A DNA stretch of 64,000 nucleotides from an uncultured bacterium (GTDB lineage Bacteria; Verrucomicrobiota; Kiritimatiellia; RFP12; UBA1067), in contig CACWVU010000002.1 in assembly GCA_902764415.1 (NCBI GenBank), forward strand, positions 1-64,000, in the 5' to 3' direction. The notes below the pieces were generated by a model, which saw only the letters and a list, made by a program, of their open reading frames with translations, ran no database searches and was not told the origin of the DNA. A program made the translations under genes and the position numbers. Below, one piece after another: positions 1 through 8,701 of the stretch (position 1 is its first letter; every line of letters begins with the position of its first letter).

Positions 1-851
1 AGCTCCTCGAACTGCGGCGCGAGCTCGAACTGCGCGGGCGCGACCTCGTTGTGGCGCGTCTTGGCGGGGATGCCGAGCTTCCAGAGCTCGCGCTCGACGT
101 CGTTCATGAACGAGAGCACGCGGTCCGGGATGGTGCCGAAGTAGTGGTCCTCGAGCTGCTGTCCCTTGGCGGACGGCGCGCCGAAGAGCGTGCGGCCGGT
201 GAGCACGAGGTCGGGGCGCTTCTTCCAGTACTCCTTGTCGACGAGGAAGTACTCCTGCTCCGCCCCGAGCGTGCAGCCGGTGTGCGCCTCGCCGCGGCCG
301 AAGAGCTTCATCAGGCGCTTGAGCGACTTGTCGAGCGCCTGCATCGACCTGAGGAGCGGCGTCTTCTTGTCGAGCGACTCGCCGGTGTAGGCGCAGAAGG
401 CGGTCGGGATGCAGAGCGTCGCGCCGTTCGAGTGGCGCTTGATGAAGGCGGGGCTCGTCGGGTCCCACGCCGTGTAGCCGCGGGCCTCGAAGGTGGAGCG
501 GATGCCGCCCGAGGGGAAGGACGAGGCGTCGGGCTCGCCGACGATGAGGTTCTTGCCGCTGAAGAGCATGATCGGCTCGCCGTCCTTCAGCTCCAGGAAC
601 GAGTCGTGCTTCTCGGCGGTGGAGCCGGTCATCGGCAGGAACCAGTGGGTGTAGTGGGTGGCGCCGCGGTCCATCGCCCAGTGGCGGATGCCGTGCGCGA
701 CCTCGTTCGCGATCGACGGATCGAGCGGCTTGCCTTCGCGAATCGTCGCCTGGAGCTTCTTCGCCGTGTCCTTGCTTAGGTAGGTCTTGATGGCCTCTTC
801 GCCGAATACGTCTTCGCCGAAGTGGGTGGCTTTCTTGGTCTCTTCCGTCAT
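1..851 (-). CDS. glnN: Class III glutamine synthetase (partial, C-terminus outside window)
   Basis: Makes glutamine from glutamate, ammonia and ATP in the cytoplasm. Read leftward, 283 codons are visible and the rest lies beyond the window edge (GSIII proteins are about 700 residues). Seen: [16 protein letters not shown] near the N-terminus, [25 protein letters not shown] and [16 protein letters not shown], a combination typical of GSIII and not of GSI or GSII. The ATG at 851-849 is preceded by an AAAGGA Shine-Dalgarno. It is divergent from gltD-gltB, with which it forms the GS-GOGAT ammonia-assimilation cycle, and has its own sigma-54-type promoter about 60 bp upstream. No defects are seen in the visible part. 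Confidence 0.93.
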   Translation of the reverse strand, partial: MTEETKKATHFGEDVFGEEAIKTYLSKDTAKKLQATIREGKPLDPSIANEVAHGIRHWAMDRGATHYTHWFLPMTGSTAEKHDSFLELKDGEPIMLFSGKNLIVGEPDASSFPSGGIRSTFEARGYTAWDPTSPAFIKRHSNGATLCIPTAFCAYTGESLDKKTPLLRSMQALDKSLKRLMKLFGRGEAHTGCTLGAEQEYFLVDKEYWKKRPDLVLTGRTLFGAPSAKGQQLEDHYFGTIPDRVLSFMNDVERELWKLGIPAKTRHNEVAPAQFELAPQFEE

Positions 852-911
852 TGCGTTTTCCTTTCGGTGCCGCCGCGTCACCATGACGTGGCGAGCGAAC
901 GTGTTTTCATT

Positions 912-928
912 AGCACGATCCGTGCCAA
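912..928 (-). promoter_or_regulatory. Sigma-54 (RpoN) promoter for glnN
   Basis: On the minus strand the sequence reads TTGGCACGGATCGTGCT. It matches the -24/-12 consensus TTGGCACG-N4-TTGCT except for one base in the -12 box, and GG and GC are separated by the canonical 12 bp (start to start). The predicted start site near 901 gives a leader of about 50 nt containing the AAAGGA ribosome binding site. Sigma-54 control of glutamine synthetase is well established in other bacteria; its use here is inferred. Confidence 0.8.
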
Positions 929-1148
929 AGCCGAAATGCCGCGGCGCGCGGCCGGATTCTTACGCGCAGCGTCGGATTCTCGGCGAAGCGATTACTGAAA
1001 TCGTAACCGGCACCGGATACAATGGCAAGTCCTGATTGGACTTCCCGGACGGCCGTCAACGCCGCCGTTTATTACATGATTGATACTTTGCGGATGGGCG
1101 AATTACATGGGCTGTAAGAAATTCGGTTTTGCGCGGGGTTGTCAGCCA
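929..1148. promoter_or_regulatory. Intergenic region between two sigma-54 promoters, possible enhancer sites
   Basis: No gene is seen. The stretch separates the -24 boxes of the divergent glnN and gltD promoters, where an NtrC-type activator would be expected to bind. Visible repeats: CGGATTCT at 953-960 and 973-980, exactly 20 bp apart (two helical turns); ATTACATG at 1071-1078 and 1102-1109, 31 bp apart (three turns); and an imperfect palindrome GATTAC-N7-GTAACC at 990-1008. None matches the enterobacterial NtrC site, so an activator site is inference only. Confidence 0.35.
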
Positions 1149-1165
1149 TTGGCACGGGTTGTGCT
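1149..1165 (+). promoter_or_regulatory. Sigma-54 (RpoN) promoter for gltD-gltB
   Basis: TTGGCACGGGTTGTGCT matches TTGGCACG-N4-TTGCT with one mismatch in the -12 box and canonical GG-to-GC spacing. It uses the same GTGCT variant as the divergent glnN promoter. The expected start site is near 1176, only about 4 nt before the gltD ATG at 1180, and no Shine-Dalgarno is visible, so the mRNA would be nearly leaderless. Confidence 0.78.
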
Positions 1166-1179
1166 AAGTTGCACCCAAT

Positions 1180-2538
1180 ATGCAACGGATACACGACATC
1201 TACCGCCCGGCGGAGGAGCGCAAGGCTGACTGGCGCGAAGTCGAGCGCTCGCTTTCGGACGAAGAGCTGAAGGAGCAGACTTCGCGCTGCATGAACTGCG
1301 GCCAGCCGTTCTGCCACGCCTACGGTTGTCCGCTCGGGAACCTTGTGCCGGACCAGAACCGCGCCGTAGCGCAGGGCGACTGGAAGCGGGCATACGACCT
1401 TTTGACGGTGAACTCGGACTTCCCCGAGTTCACCTCGCGCATCTGCCCCGCGCTCTGCGAGGCGAGCTGCGTCCACGGGCTTGACGAGGAGGCGGTGATG
1501 ATCCGCCAGTCGGAGAAGCGCATCATCGAGACCGCGTTTGAGCGCGGCTGGGTGGTGCCGTGTCCGCCGGAAAGGGAAAACGGCAAGTCCGCCGCGGTGA
1601 TTGGCGCGGGGCCGGCGGGGCTTTCCGCGGCAGTTACGCTCCGGCGCCGGGGCTGGGCCGTCACGGTCTACGAGCGCCGCGCCCAGATCGGCGGGCTGCT
1701 CCGCTACGGCATTCCCTGCTTCAAGCTCGACAAGGCGCTCATTGACCGCCGCCGCAAGGTCCTGGAGGCGGAAGGGATAAAGTTCGTGACGGACTGCGAG
1801 GTCGGCCGGGACGTCTCCGCCGAATGGCTGGAGAAGGAGCATGACGCGGTTGTCGTCGCCATCGGCACGCCCGCCGCGCGCGACCTGAAGATCCCCGGGC
1901 GCGAGCTCGAGGGGATCCACCTCGCGCTCGAGCTACTCGAAGGGCAGAACCGTTTTCTCACCGGCGAGCTGCCGGAGCCGCCGATCAGCGCCAAGGGCAG
2001 GGACGTGCTCGTCATCGGCGGCGGCGACACCGGCTCGGACTGCGTCGGCACCGCGATCCGCCACGGCGCGAAGTCGGTGACGCAGATCGAGATCATGCCC
2101 AAGCCGCCGGAGGAGCGCGACGCCTCGACGCCGTGGCCGCTCTGGCCCTACATGCTGCGCACGAGCTCCAGCCACAAGGAGGGCTGCATCCGCCGCTGGA
2201 ACCTCAATTCGCTCCGGTTCGTCGGCGACGGGCGCGTCGCGGGCGTGGAGGTGGAGACGGTCAAGTGGGAGTTCTCGCCCGAGGGCCGTCCGGCGAAGTT
2301 CGCCGCGGTGCCGGGGACTAAGGAGACGATCAAGGCCGACCTCGTGCTGCTCGCCATGGGCTTCACCGGCGTCCCCGCCGACCTGCCGCTCGTCGCGCAG
2401 CTCGGCCTCAAGGAGACGCCGCGCACCGCGCTAATGCCCGACCCGGCGCGGAACATCTTCTGCGTCGGCGACTGCGCCTCGGGCGCGTCGCTCGTCGTTC
2501 GCGCCCTCGCCAGCGGGAAGGCGCTGCCACTTGATTGA
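1180..2538 (+). CDS. gltD: Glutamate synthase small subunit
   Basis: The FAD/NADPH-dependent beta subunit of glutamate synthase, which passes electrons to GltB for converting 2-oxoglutarate and glutamine to two glutamates. The 452 residues show an N-terminal iron-sulfur region with Cys37, Cys40, Cys45 and Cys50, a FAD-binding GAGPAGLS motif near residue 142, the NADPH-binding VIGGGDTGSD and the C-terminal FCVGDCASGASLVVRA. The C-terminus is slightly short, ending soon after that motif. The start at 1180 has no Shine-Dalgarno but lies just downstream of the sigma-54 promoter. gltB follows after 12 nt, the usual pairing, although here the small subunit comes first. Confidence 0.93.
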   Translation: MQRIHDIYRPAEERKADWREVERSLSDEELKEQTSRCMNCGQPFCHAYGCPLGNLVPDQNRAVAQGDWKRAYDLLTVNSDFPEFTSRICPALCEASCVHGLDEEAVMIRQSEKRIIETAFERGWVVPCPPERENGKSAAVIGAGPAGLSAAVTLRRRGWAVTVYERRAQIGGLLRYGIPCFKLDKALIDRRRKVLEAEGIKFVTDCEVGRDVSAEWLEKEHDAVVVAIGTPAARDLKIPGRELEGIHLALELLEGQNRFLTGELPEPPISAKGRDVLVIGGGDTGSDCVGTAIRHGAKSVTQIEIMPKPPEERDASTPWPLWPYMLRTSSSHKEGCIRRWNLNSLRFVGDGRVAGVEVETVKWEFSPEGRPAKFAAVPGTKETIKADLVLLAMGFTGVPADLPLVAQLGLKETPRTALMPDPARNIFCVGDCASGASLVVRALASGKALPLD

Positions 2539-2550
2539 AAGAACCAGACC

Positions 2551-5500
2551 ATGAACGATCAAAGCAGAAAAGACCGACAGCCGGGGCTCTACCGGCGAGA
2601 ATTCGAGCACGACGCGTGCGGCGTCGGCATGGTCGCGAACCTCTCCGGCGAGGCGAGCCACGACATCGTCGAGAAGGGCATGACCATCCTGAAGCGGCTC
2701 ATGCACCGCGGTGCCACCGGCAACGACCCGGAGACCGGCGACGGCGCGGGGCTGCTGATGAAGATCCCCCACGGGTTCTTTAGGAAGGTCATGGAAGAGG
2801 CGTTCAGCCACAAAGGACACAAAGAGCACAAAGAGCGGAATAAAAACTTTTGTGAACTTTGTGATCTTTGTGGCCAAGAAAATGACTTTGGCGTTGCGAT
2901 GATCTTCGGCGGCGAGGGCGAGGAGGCGGAGATCGAGGGCGTGGTCAAGTCCGAGGGATGCAAGGTCCTCGGCTGGCGCGACGTGCCGACCAATCCCGAC
3001 GCCATCGGACGCGACGCAAGAAAGGTGATGCCGAGAATTAGACAATGTTTTATAGCCACAAAGGACACAAAGAGCGCAAAGGAGTCGGGAGGCAAGGAAG
3101 ATTCGGCTTTCGAGCGTAGGCTTTACGTCATTCGACGGCAGATCGAGAAGGCGACGAAGAAGACGTACGTCTGCTCCTGCTCGGCGCGGACGATTGTTTA
3201 CAAGGGGCTGCTGCTGGCGACCCAGATCGAGAGGTTCTACCCCGACCTCTCGGACCCGGACTTCGTCACGCCGTTCGCGATCGTCCACCAGCGGTACTCC
3301 ACGAACACCTTCCCTTCCTGGGAGCTCGCCCATCCGTTTCGCGCCATCGCGCACAACGGCGAGATCAACGCGCTCAAGGGCAACCTCAACGCGCTTGCCG
3401 CGCGCGAGCCGTCGCTCGCCTCGCCGCTCTTCGGCGACGAGCTGAAGAAGCTGCTGCCGGTCGTCCACGCGGGGCAGTCCGACTCCGCCTCGCTCGACAA
3501 CATGTTCGAGCTGCTGGTCGCGGCCGGGCGCGACGCCCCTCACGCGATGATGATGCTCGTTCCCCAGGCGTGGGGCGCGAAGTACCACATGGGCCACGAC
3601 GTGCGCGCCTTCTACGAGTACCACTCCGCGCTGATGGAGCCGTGGGACGGCCCCGCGGCGCTGGCGTTCACCGATGGCAAGGGCCTCGGCGCGACCCTCG
3701 ACCGCAACGGACTCCGTCCCGCGCGATGGACGCTCACCAAGGACGGGCTCTTCGTCCTCGCCTCCGAGACCGGCGTTCTCGACATTCCGGCGGAGTCGGT
3801 CGCCCGCCGCGGCAGAGTGAAGCCGGGGGCGATGCTCTGGCTGGACCTCGAGAGCCACCGGCTCATGGAGGACGCTGAGGTCAAGACGTTCTACGCCCGC
3901 CGCCGCCCCTACCGCCGCTGGGTGGACGAGAACCACATTCCGGTCACCGGCCTCTTCGCGGAGATCGTGCCGTCGAAGGCGCCCGGCGGCGCGGGCGCGC
4001 TCGCCGCGCAGCAGCGGAGCTTCGGATACACGCTGGAGGACGTCGAGCTCATCCTCAGGCCCATGGCCGAGACCGGGCACGAGCCGGTCGGCGCGATGGG
4101 CAACGACGCGGCGCTTGCGTGCCTGCGGCAGGGGCGCTTCCGCCTCTTCGACTGCTTCCACCAGCTCTTCGCGCAGGTCACGAACCCGCCGATCGACCCG
4201 ATCCGCGAGGAGCTCGTGATGTCGATCATGACCTACATCGGCAACCAGGGGAACATCCTAGACGAGACGCCGGAGCACGCGCGGCTCGTCAAGATGACGC
4301 GCCCGGTGCTGACCGACGACGAGATGCGGCGCATCCGGAACATCCCCGACTTCCCGGCGAAGACGCTGTCGCTGTTCTTCGGCGGCTCGCTTGAGGACGC
4401 GCTCAAACGGCTCGCAGCGGACGCGCTCGCGGCGGTGAAGGGCGGCGCGAAGATCATTATTTTGTCGGACAGAGAGAGTTTAGCCACAAAGGACACAGAG
4501 GGGAAAAGAATACCGTCACTGCTTGCAGTCGCGGCAGTCAACAAGTCGCTTGCGGACGCCGGCTTGAGACCGTCCGTCGGCGTCATCGTCGAGTCCGGAG
4601 AGGTGTGCGAGGTGCACCACTTCGCCGTCCTGCTCGGCTTTGGCGCGACGGCGGTCAACCCCTGGCTTGCGCTGGAGACCGTCTCGGAGATCGGCCGGGC
4701 GTGGCTTCCACGTTCCGCCGTCGAGACGACCGCGCTCCACGCGGTGCGTCCGGAGACCGCCCCCTACCTGGCCACCTCCAACTACGTCACGGCGGTGTGC
4801 AAGGGGCTGATGAAGATCATGTCGAAGATGGGCATCTCGACGCTCAGGTCCTACCGCTCGGCGAAGATCTTCGAGGCCGTAGGGCTCGGTCCAAAGCTCA
4901 TGGCGGAGTACTTCGAGGGCGTCGTCTCGCCCGTCGGCGGCCTGGAGCTTGGGGATATCGAGAGACTCGTGGCTCGTGGCTCGTGGTTCGTGTCGGAGAA
5001 TCACGAGCCACGAATCGCGAACCACGAATCACGAAACACGACTCTTTCGCCCGGCGGCGAGTACCGCGCGCGCAAGGGCGGCGAGGAGCACCTCTGGACG
5101 CCTCAGCGTCTCGTCGACTTCCGCGAGGCGGTGCGCAACGACGACTACGCCCGCTTCCACCGCTACACCGACGACCTTGAACGCGCGAGCCGCGTCACGC
5201 TCCGCTCGCAGCTGGAGTTCAAGACGGTGGTTGGTGACGATCCCACGAACCACGAACCACGAACCACGAACCACGACTTCGTCGAGCCCGTCGATTCCAT
5301 CGTGAAGCACTTTGTCGGCGGCGCGATGTCCCTGGGCTCGCTCTCGCCCGAGGCGCACGAGACGATCGCGCTTGCGCTGAACGGGCTCGGCACGATGTCC
5401 AACTCCGGCGAGGGTGGCGAGAACCCCGAGCGCTTCGGCACCGACAAGAACAGCGCGATCAAGCAGGTCGCGTCCGGTCGCTTCGGCGTGACGATCGAGT

Positions 5501-7122
5501 ACCTCCGCAGCGCCAAAGACCTGCAGATCAAGCTCGCCCAGGGCGCGAAGCCGGGCGAGGGCGGGCAGCTACCCGCGCACAAGGTGAACGAGTTCGTCGC
5601 CCGCCTCCGCCACGCGAAGCCGGGCACCCCGCTCATTTCGCCGCCGCCGCACCACGACATCTACTCCATCGAGGACCTTGCGCAGCTCGTCTACGACCTC
5701 AAGTGCGCCAACCCCGCCGCGCGCGTCTCGGTGAAGCTCGTCTCCGAGGCGGGAGTCGGCACGATTGCCGCGGGCGTCGCCAAGGCGCACGCCGACGTGG
5801 TGGTCATCTCCGGCTTCGACGGCGGCACCGGCGCCGCCCCGCTCACCTCGGTGAAGCACACGGGTCTGCCGTGGGAGCCCGGTCTCGCCGAGGCCCATCA
5901 GACGCTGGTCAAGAACAACCTCCGGCACCGCGTGAAGCTGCAGGTCGACGGACAGCTCCGCACCGGCCGCGACATCGTGATTGCCGCGATGTTCGGCGCG
6001 GACGAATTCGCCTTCGGCACCTCGATGCTCGTCTCGCTCGGCTGCATCCAGTGCCGCAACTGCAACCTCAACTGCTGCCCCGTCGGCATCGCGACCCAGA
6101 AGGAGGAGCTGCGCTGCAAGTTCGCCGGCAAGCCCGAGCACCTGCAGCGCTACTTCCGATTCCTCGCCGAGGAGGTGCGCGAGGTGCTCGCCTCGCTCGG
6201 GCTCAAGTCGCTCGCCGAGGCGCGCGGCCGCACCGACCTGCTCCAGGCGAAGGGCGGCGTCAAGTTTGACTTCGTCGACTTGCTTAAGCCAGTGTCGGAT
6301 GTCGAATGTCGGCTGTCGTCGGAAAATCAGCCGTCGATTGAGGCCGAGAACTACGACTTCCGCGAGCTGATCCCGGCCGTGGAGAAGGGCGAGACCGAGC
6401 TGAAGCGCGCGATCGCCAACCGCGACCGATCCGTCGGCGCGGCGCTCTCCGGCTGGCTCGTCGCCCACCGCGACGAACCACGAACCACGAGCCACGAACC
6501 ACGAACCACGAACCACCTAACCATAAACTTCATCGGCGTTGCCGGGCAGTCCTTCGGCGCGTTTCTCGCCAAGGGAGTGGAGTTCAACCTCGTGGGCGAG
6601 GCGAACGACTACGTCGGCAAGTCGCTCTCCGGCGGCGTGATTACCATCAAGGCGCAGGATAACAAGTTTTTCCGTCCCGAGGACAATGTCATCGCCGGCA
6701 ACGTGATCGCCTACGGCGCCACGTCGGGCGCGATCTACGTCAACGGGCAGGCGGGCGAGCGCTTCGGCATCCGCAACTCCGGCGCGACGCTCGTCGCCGA
6801 GGGCGTGGGCGACCACGGCTGCGAGTACATGACCGGCGGCACGGCGGTGGTGCTGGGTCCGGTCGGCGTCAACTTCGCCGCGGGCATGACCGGCGGCGTC
6901 GCCTACGTCTACGACGAGAAGGGCGACATGGACCTCAACTGCAACCTCGACTCCGTCGACCTCTTCCCGGTGGAGGCGGGATCGGCGGACGAGAAGGAGC
7001 TGCTCGCGCTCATCGACGAGCACATCTCGCGCACCGGCTCGCCCAAGGCCAAGCGACTCGTCGCCGGCTGGGCGGACGTACGTCCGTATTTCACGAAAGT
7101 CCTGCCGGCGCACCGCCGGTAG
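2551..7122 (+). CDS. gltB: Glutamate synthase large subunit, with several repeat-derived insertions
   Basis: The amidotransferase/synthase subunit of GOGAT, 1523 residues. Domain order: a 22-residue propeptide ending EFEHDA before catalytic Cys23 (CGVG) of the class II glutaminase; a central domain; the FMN/TIM-barrel synthase domain with GEGGENPERF, GAKPGEGGQLP and SGFDGGTGAAP; a 3Fe-4S cluster segment (GCIQCRNCNLNCCPVGIATQ); and the C-terminal GXG beta-helix (VGKSLSGGVI). All key parts are intact and in frame. The oddity is at least seven short insertions of repeat origin, at about residues 86-109, 168-178, 644-651, 806-831, 898-909, 1248-1261 and 1307-1322. They encode low-complexity peptides such as SHKGHKEHKE and NHEPRTTNH. 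They sit where surface loops are plausible, and the gene looks functional. Confidence 0.95.
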   Translation: MNDQSRKDRQPGLYRREFEHDACGVGMVANLSGEASHDIVEKGMTILKRLMHRGATGNDPETGDGAGLLMKIPHGFFRKVMEEAFSHKGHKEHKERNKNFCELCDLCGQENDFGVAMIFGGEGEEAEIEGVVKSEGCKVLGWRDVPTNPDAIGRDARKVMPRIRQCFIATKDTKSAKESGGKEDSAFERRLYVIRRQIEKATKKTYVCSCSARTIVYKGLLLATQIERFYPDLSDPDFVTPFAIVHQRYSTNTFPSWELAHPFRAIAHNGEINALKGNLNALAAREPSLASPLFGDELKKLLPVVHAGQSDSASLDNMFELLVAAGRDAPHAMMMLVPQAWGAKYHMGHDVRAFYEYHSALMEPWDGPAALAFTDGKGLGATLDRNGLRPARWTLTKDGLFVLASETGVLDIPAESVARRGRVKPGAMLWLDLESHRLMEDAEVKTFYARRRPYRRWVDENHIPVTGLFAEIVPSKAPGGAGALAAQQRSFGYTLEDVELILRPMAETGHEPVGAMGNDAALACLRQGRFRLFDCFHQLFAQVTNPPIDPIREELVMSIMTYIGNQGNILDETPEHARLVKMTRPVLTDDEMRRIRNIPDFPAKTLSLFFGGSLEDALKRLAADALAAVKGGAKIIILSDRESLATKDTEGKRIPSLLAVAAVNKSLADAGLRPSVGVIVESGEVCEVHHFAVLLGFGATAVNPWLALETVSEIGRAWLPRSAVETTALHAVRPETAPYLATSNYVTAVCKGLMKIMSKMGISTLRSYRSAKIFEAVGLGPKLMAEYFEGVVSPVGGLELGDIERLVARGSWFVSENHEPRIANHESRNTTLSPGGEYRARKGGEEHLWTPQRLVDFREAVRNDDYARFHRYTDDLERASRVTLRSQLEFKTVVGDDPTNHEPRTTNHDFVEPVDSIVKHFVGGAMSLGSLSPEAHETIALALNGLGTMSNSGEGGENPERFGTDKNSAIKQVASGRFGVTIEYLRSAKDLQIKLAQGAKPGEGGQLPAHKVNEFVARLRHAKPGTPLISPPPHHDIYSIEDLAQLVYDLKCANPAARVSVKLVSEAGVGTIAAGVAKAHADVVVISGFDGGTGAAPLTSVKHTGLPWEPGLAEAHQTLVKNNLRHRVKLQVDGQLRTGRDIVIAAMFGADEFAFGTSMLVSLGCIQCRNCNLNCCPVGIATQKEELRCKFAGKPEHLQRYFRFLAEEVREVLASLGLKSLAEARGRTDLLQAKGGVKFDFVDLLKPVSDVECRLSSENQPSIEAENYDFRELIPAVEKGETELKRAIANRDRSVGAALSGWLVAHRDEPRTTSHEPRTTNHLTINFIGVAGQSFGAFLAKGVEFNLVGEANDYVGKSLSGGVITIKAQDNKFFRPEDNVIAGNVIAYGATSGAIYVNGQAGERFGIRNSGATLVAEGVGDHGCEYMTGGTAVVLGPVGVNFAAGMTGGVAYVYDEKGDMDLNCNLDSVDLFPVEAGSADEKELLALIDEHISRTGSPKAKRLVAGWADVRPYFTKVLPAHRR
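2807..2876. repeat. Palindromic repeat, CACAAAG family, inside gltB
   Basis: The left arm GCCACAAAGGACACAAAG (2807-2824) and right arm CTTTGTGATCTTTGTGGC (2857-2874) are near-perfect inverted copies, so the element can fold into a long hairpin. It is in frame within gltB and adds roughly residues 86-109. A diverged copy with the same arm design lies at 48987-49026. Confidence 0.85.
3053..3083. repeat. CACAAAG-family repeat fragment inside gltB
   Basis: AGCCACAAAGGACACAAAG followed by AGCGCAAAGG matches the left arm of the palindrome at 2807. It is in frame in gltB, encoding ATKDTKSAKE. No right arm follows. Confidence 0.75.
4482..4503. repeat. CACAAAG-family repeat fragment inside gltB
   Basis: AGCCACAAAGGACACAGAGG, a half copy of the same family, is in frame in gltB and encodes ATKDTEG. 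Confidence 0.7.
4966..5042. repeat. Palindromic repeat, CCACGAA family, inside gltB
   Basis: The left arm is built of CTCGTGG units (4966-4992) and the right arm of CACGAGC/CACGAAC units (5001-5042), making an inverted repeat with a short loop. It is in frame within gltB (residues about 806-831). The CACGAACCACGAA unit recurs at 5244, 6471, 15509, 37149 and 44113. Confidence 0.85.
5244..5276. repeat. CCACGAA-family repeat inside gltB
   Basis: Four consecutive CACGAAC-type 8-mers encode the in-frame peptide TNHEPRTTNHD in gltB. This is a single arm with no opposing arm nearby. Confidence 0.8.
6292..6332. repeat. TGTCGG/ATGTCGAATGTC repeat inside gltB
   Basis: GTGTCGGATGTCGAATGTC followed by GGCTGTCGTCGG is a short direct-repeat tract of different sequence from the other two gltB families. 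It is in frame, encoding VSDVECRLSS, a peptide unlike the rest of GltB. An opposing short arm (CAGCCGTCGATT) follows, suggesting a degenerate hairpin. Confidence 0.6.
6471..6516. repeat. CCACGAA-family repeat inside gltB
   Basis: Five to six CACGAAC/CACGAGC units in direct orientation, in frame in gltB (about residues 1307-1322), lie just before the C-terminal GXG domain. Confidence 0.8.
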
Positions 7123-7138
7123 ATTAGGAAAGGAAGCA

Positions 7139-8686
7139 ATGGAGAAAGTTCGCCAGCGCATCGTCATCTTCGACTACGGCTCGCAGTACACGCACCTCAT
7201 CGCGCGCCGCATCCGCGAGCAGCACGTCTATTCCGAGGTCGTCCCGTTCTCGACGACCGCCGAGAGCCTCCGCGCGGACCTGCCGGCGGGCATAGTCCTT
7301 TCCGGCGGCCCGAACAGCGTATTCGCCGATGGCGCTCCGTCCATCGATCCCGCGGTGTTCGACCTCGGCGTGCCGGTGCTCGGGATCTGCTACGGGATGC
7401 AGATCATGTCCCAGGCGCTCGGCGGCAGGGTCGTGGCCGGCACCGCGCGCGAGTACGGCAAGGCGGAGCTGAAGGCGGACGGCGCGAGCGCGCTCTTCGC
7501 CGGCGTCCCCGAGTCGTCGGTCGTCTGGATGAGCCACGGCGACAGGGTCGAGCGGCTGCCGGAGGGCTTTAGGGCGGCGGCGGTGAGCGCGAACTGCCCG
7601 TTCGCCGCGGCGTGCGACGAGTCGCGCCGGCTCTACGCGCTTCAGTTCCATCCTGAGGTCGTGCACACCCAGTTCGGCGAGCGGATCATCGGCAACTTCC
7701 TCTTCGGAATCTGCGCCTGCCGCCCCGAATGGGACATGGGCAAGTGGATCGAGCGCGCGGTCGAGGACCTGCGCCGGAAGATCGGCGACGAGCACGTCGT
7801 CCTCGGCCTCTCCGGCGGCGTGGACTCCTCGGTCGTCGCCGTGCTGCTCGACCGCGCGATCGGCAAGCGGCTCCACTGCATCTTCGTGGACAACGGGCTC
7901 CTCCGCTACCGCGAGGTCGAGGAGGTGGAGGCGATGTTCGCGGGGAAGCTCGGCCTCGACCTCCACGTCGCCCGCGCGGCGGAGCGGTTCTATTCGGCGC
8001 TGAAGGACGTCGAGGAGCCGGAGGCTAAGCGCAAGGCCATCGGCCGCGAGTTCATCGCCGTCTTCGCCGAGGAGGCGCGCAAGTTCAGCCACTGCCGGTT
8101 CCTCGCGCAGGGCACGATCTACCCCGACGTCATCGAGAGCTCCTGCGCGCCCGGCGGCCCATCGCAGACCATCAAGAGCCACCACAACGTCGGCGGGCTG
8201 CCGCCAGACCTCAAGTTCGAGCTCGTCGAGCCGCTCCGCGACCTCTTCAAGGACGAGGTGCGCGCGGTGGGTCGGCTTCTCGGCATGGATCCCTCGCTCC
8301 TCGACCGCCAGCCGTTTCCCGGTCCTGGGCTCGGCGTGCGCATCCTCGGCGAGGTGACGGGCGAGAAGGTGCGGCTTCTGCAGGAGGCGGACCGCCGCGT
8401 CCAGGAGGAAGTGCGCAAGCTGCCCGGCTATCGGGACATCTGGCAGTCCTTCGCGGTGCTGCTGCCGTGCCGCTCGGTGGGGGTGATGGGCGACCAGCGC
8501 ACCTACGAGTACACCTGCGCGATCCGCTGCGTGAACTCCATCGACGCGATGACGGCGGACTGGGCGCGGCTCCCCTACGAGACGCTGGCGGCGATCTCGA
8601 GCCGGATCATCAACGAGGTGCGCGGCATCAACCGCGTCGTCTACGACATCTCCTCCAAGCCCCCAGCGACAATCGAGTGGGAGTAG
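7139..8686 (+). CDS. guaA: GMP synthase (glutamine-hydrolysing)
   Basis: Converts XMP to GMP with glutamine and ATP, the last step of de novo guanine nucleotide synthesis. Full length at 515 residues. The class I amidotransferase domain has nucleophile Cys84 (LGICYGMQ) and the His171-x-Glu pair (QFHPEV). The ATP pyrophosphatase loop SGGVDSS is at residues 225-231, and the C-terminal dimerisation domain ends KPPATIEWE as usual. The start has a good ribosome binding site (GGAAAGGAAGCA). It lies 16 nt after gltB, so it is probably cotranscribed with the glutamine-using GOGAT genes. Confidence 0.97.
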   Translation: MEKVRQRIVIFDYGSQYTHLIARRIREQHVYSEVVPFSTTAESLRADLPAGIVLSGGPNSVFADGAPSIDPAVFDLGVPVLGICYGMQIMSQALGGRVVAGTAREYGKAELKADGASALFAGVPESSVVWMSHGDRVERLPEGFRAAAVSANCPFAAACDESRRLYALQFHPEVVHTQFGERIIGNFLFGICACRPEWDMGKWIERAVEDLRRKIGDEHVVLGLSGGVDSSVVAVLLDRAIGKRLHCIFVDNGLLRYREVEEVEAMFAGKLGLDLHVARAAERFYSALKDVEEPEAKRKAIGREFIAVFAEEARKFSHCRFLAQGTIYPDVIESSCAPGGPSQTIKSHHNVGGLPPDLKFELVEPLRDLFKDEVRAVGRLLGMDPSLLDRQPFPGPGLGVRILGEVTGEKVRLLQEADRRVQEEVRKLPGYRDIWQSFAVLLPCRSVGVMGDQRTYEYTCAIRCVNSIDAMTADWARLPYETLAAISSRIINEVRGINRVVYDISSKPPATIEWE

Positions 8687-8701
8687 CCCGCGGGCACCCG
8701 C

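Noticed and set aside
51-779. 242-codon plus-strand frame at the left end
   Set aside because: The minus strand encodes glutamine synthetase III with clear motifs; the plus-strand product is a low-complexity Arg/Ala/Glu shadow.
2551-7122. gltB as a pseudogene or frameshifted gene because of odd low-complexity segments
   Set aside because: The frame is open for 1523 codons, all catalytic and cofactor motifs are in one frame, and the odd segments match repeat elements found elsewhere in the window.
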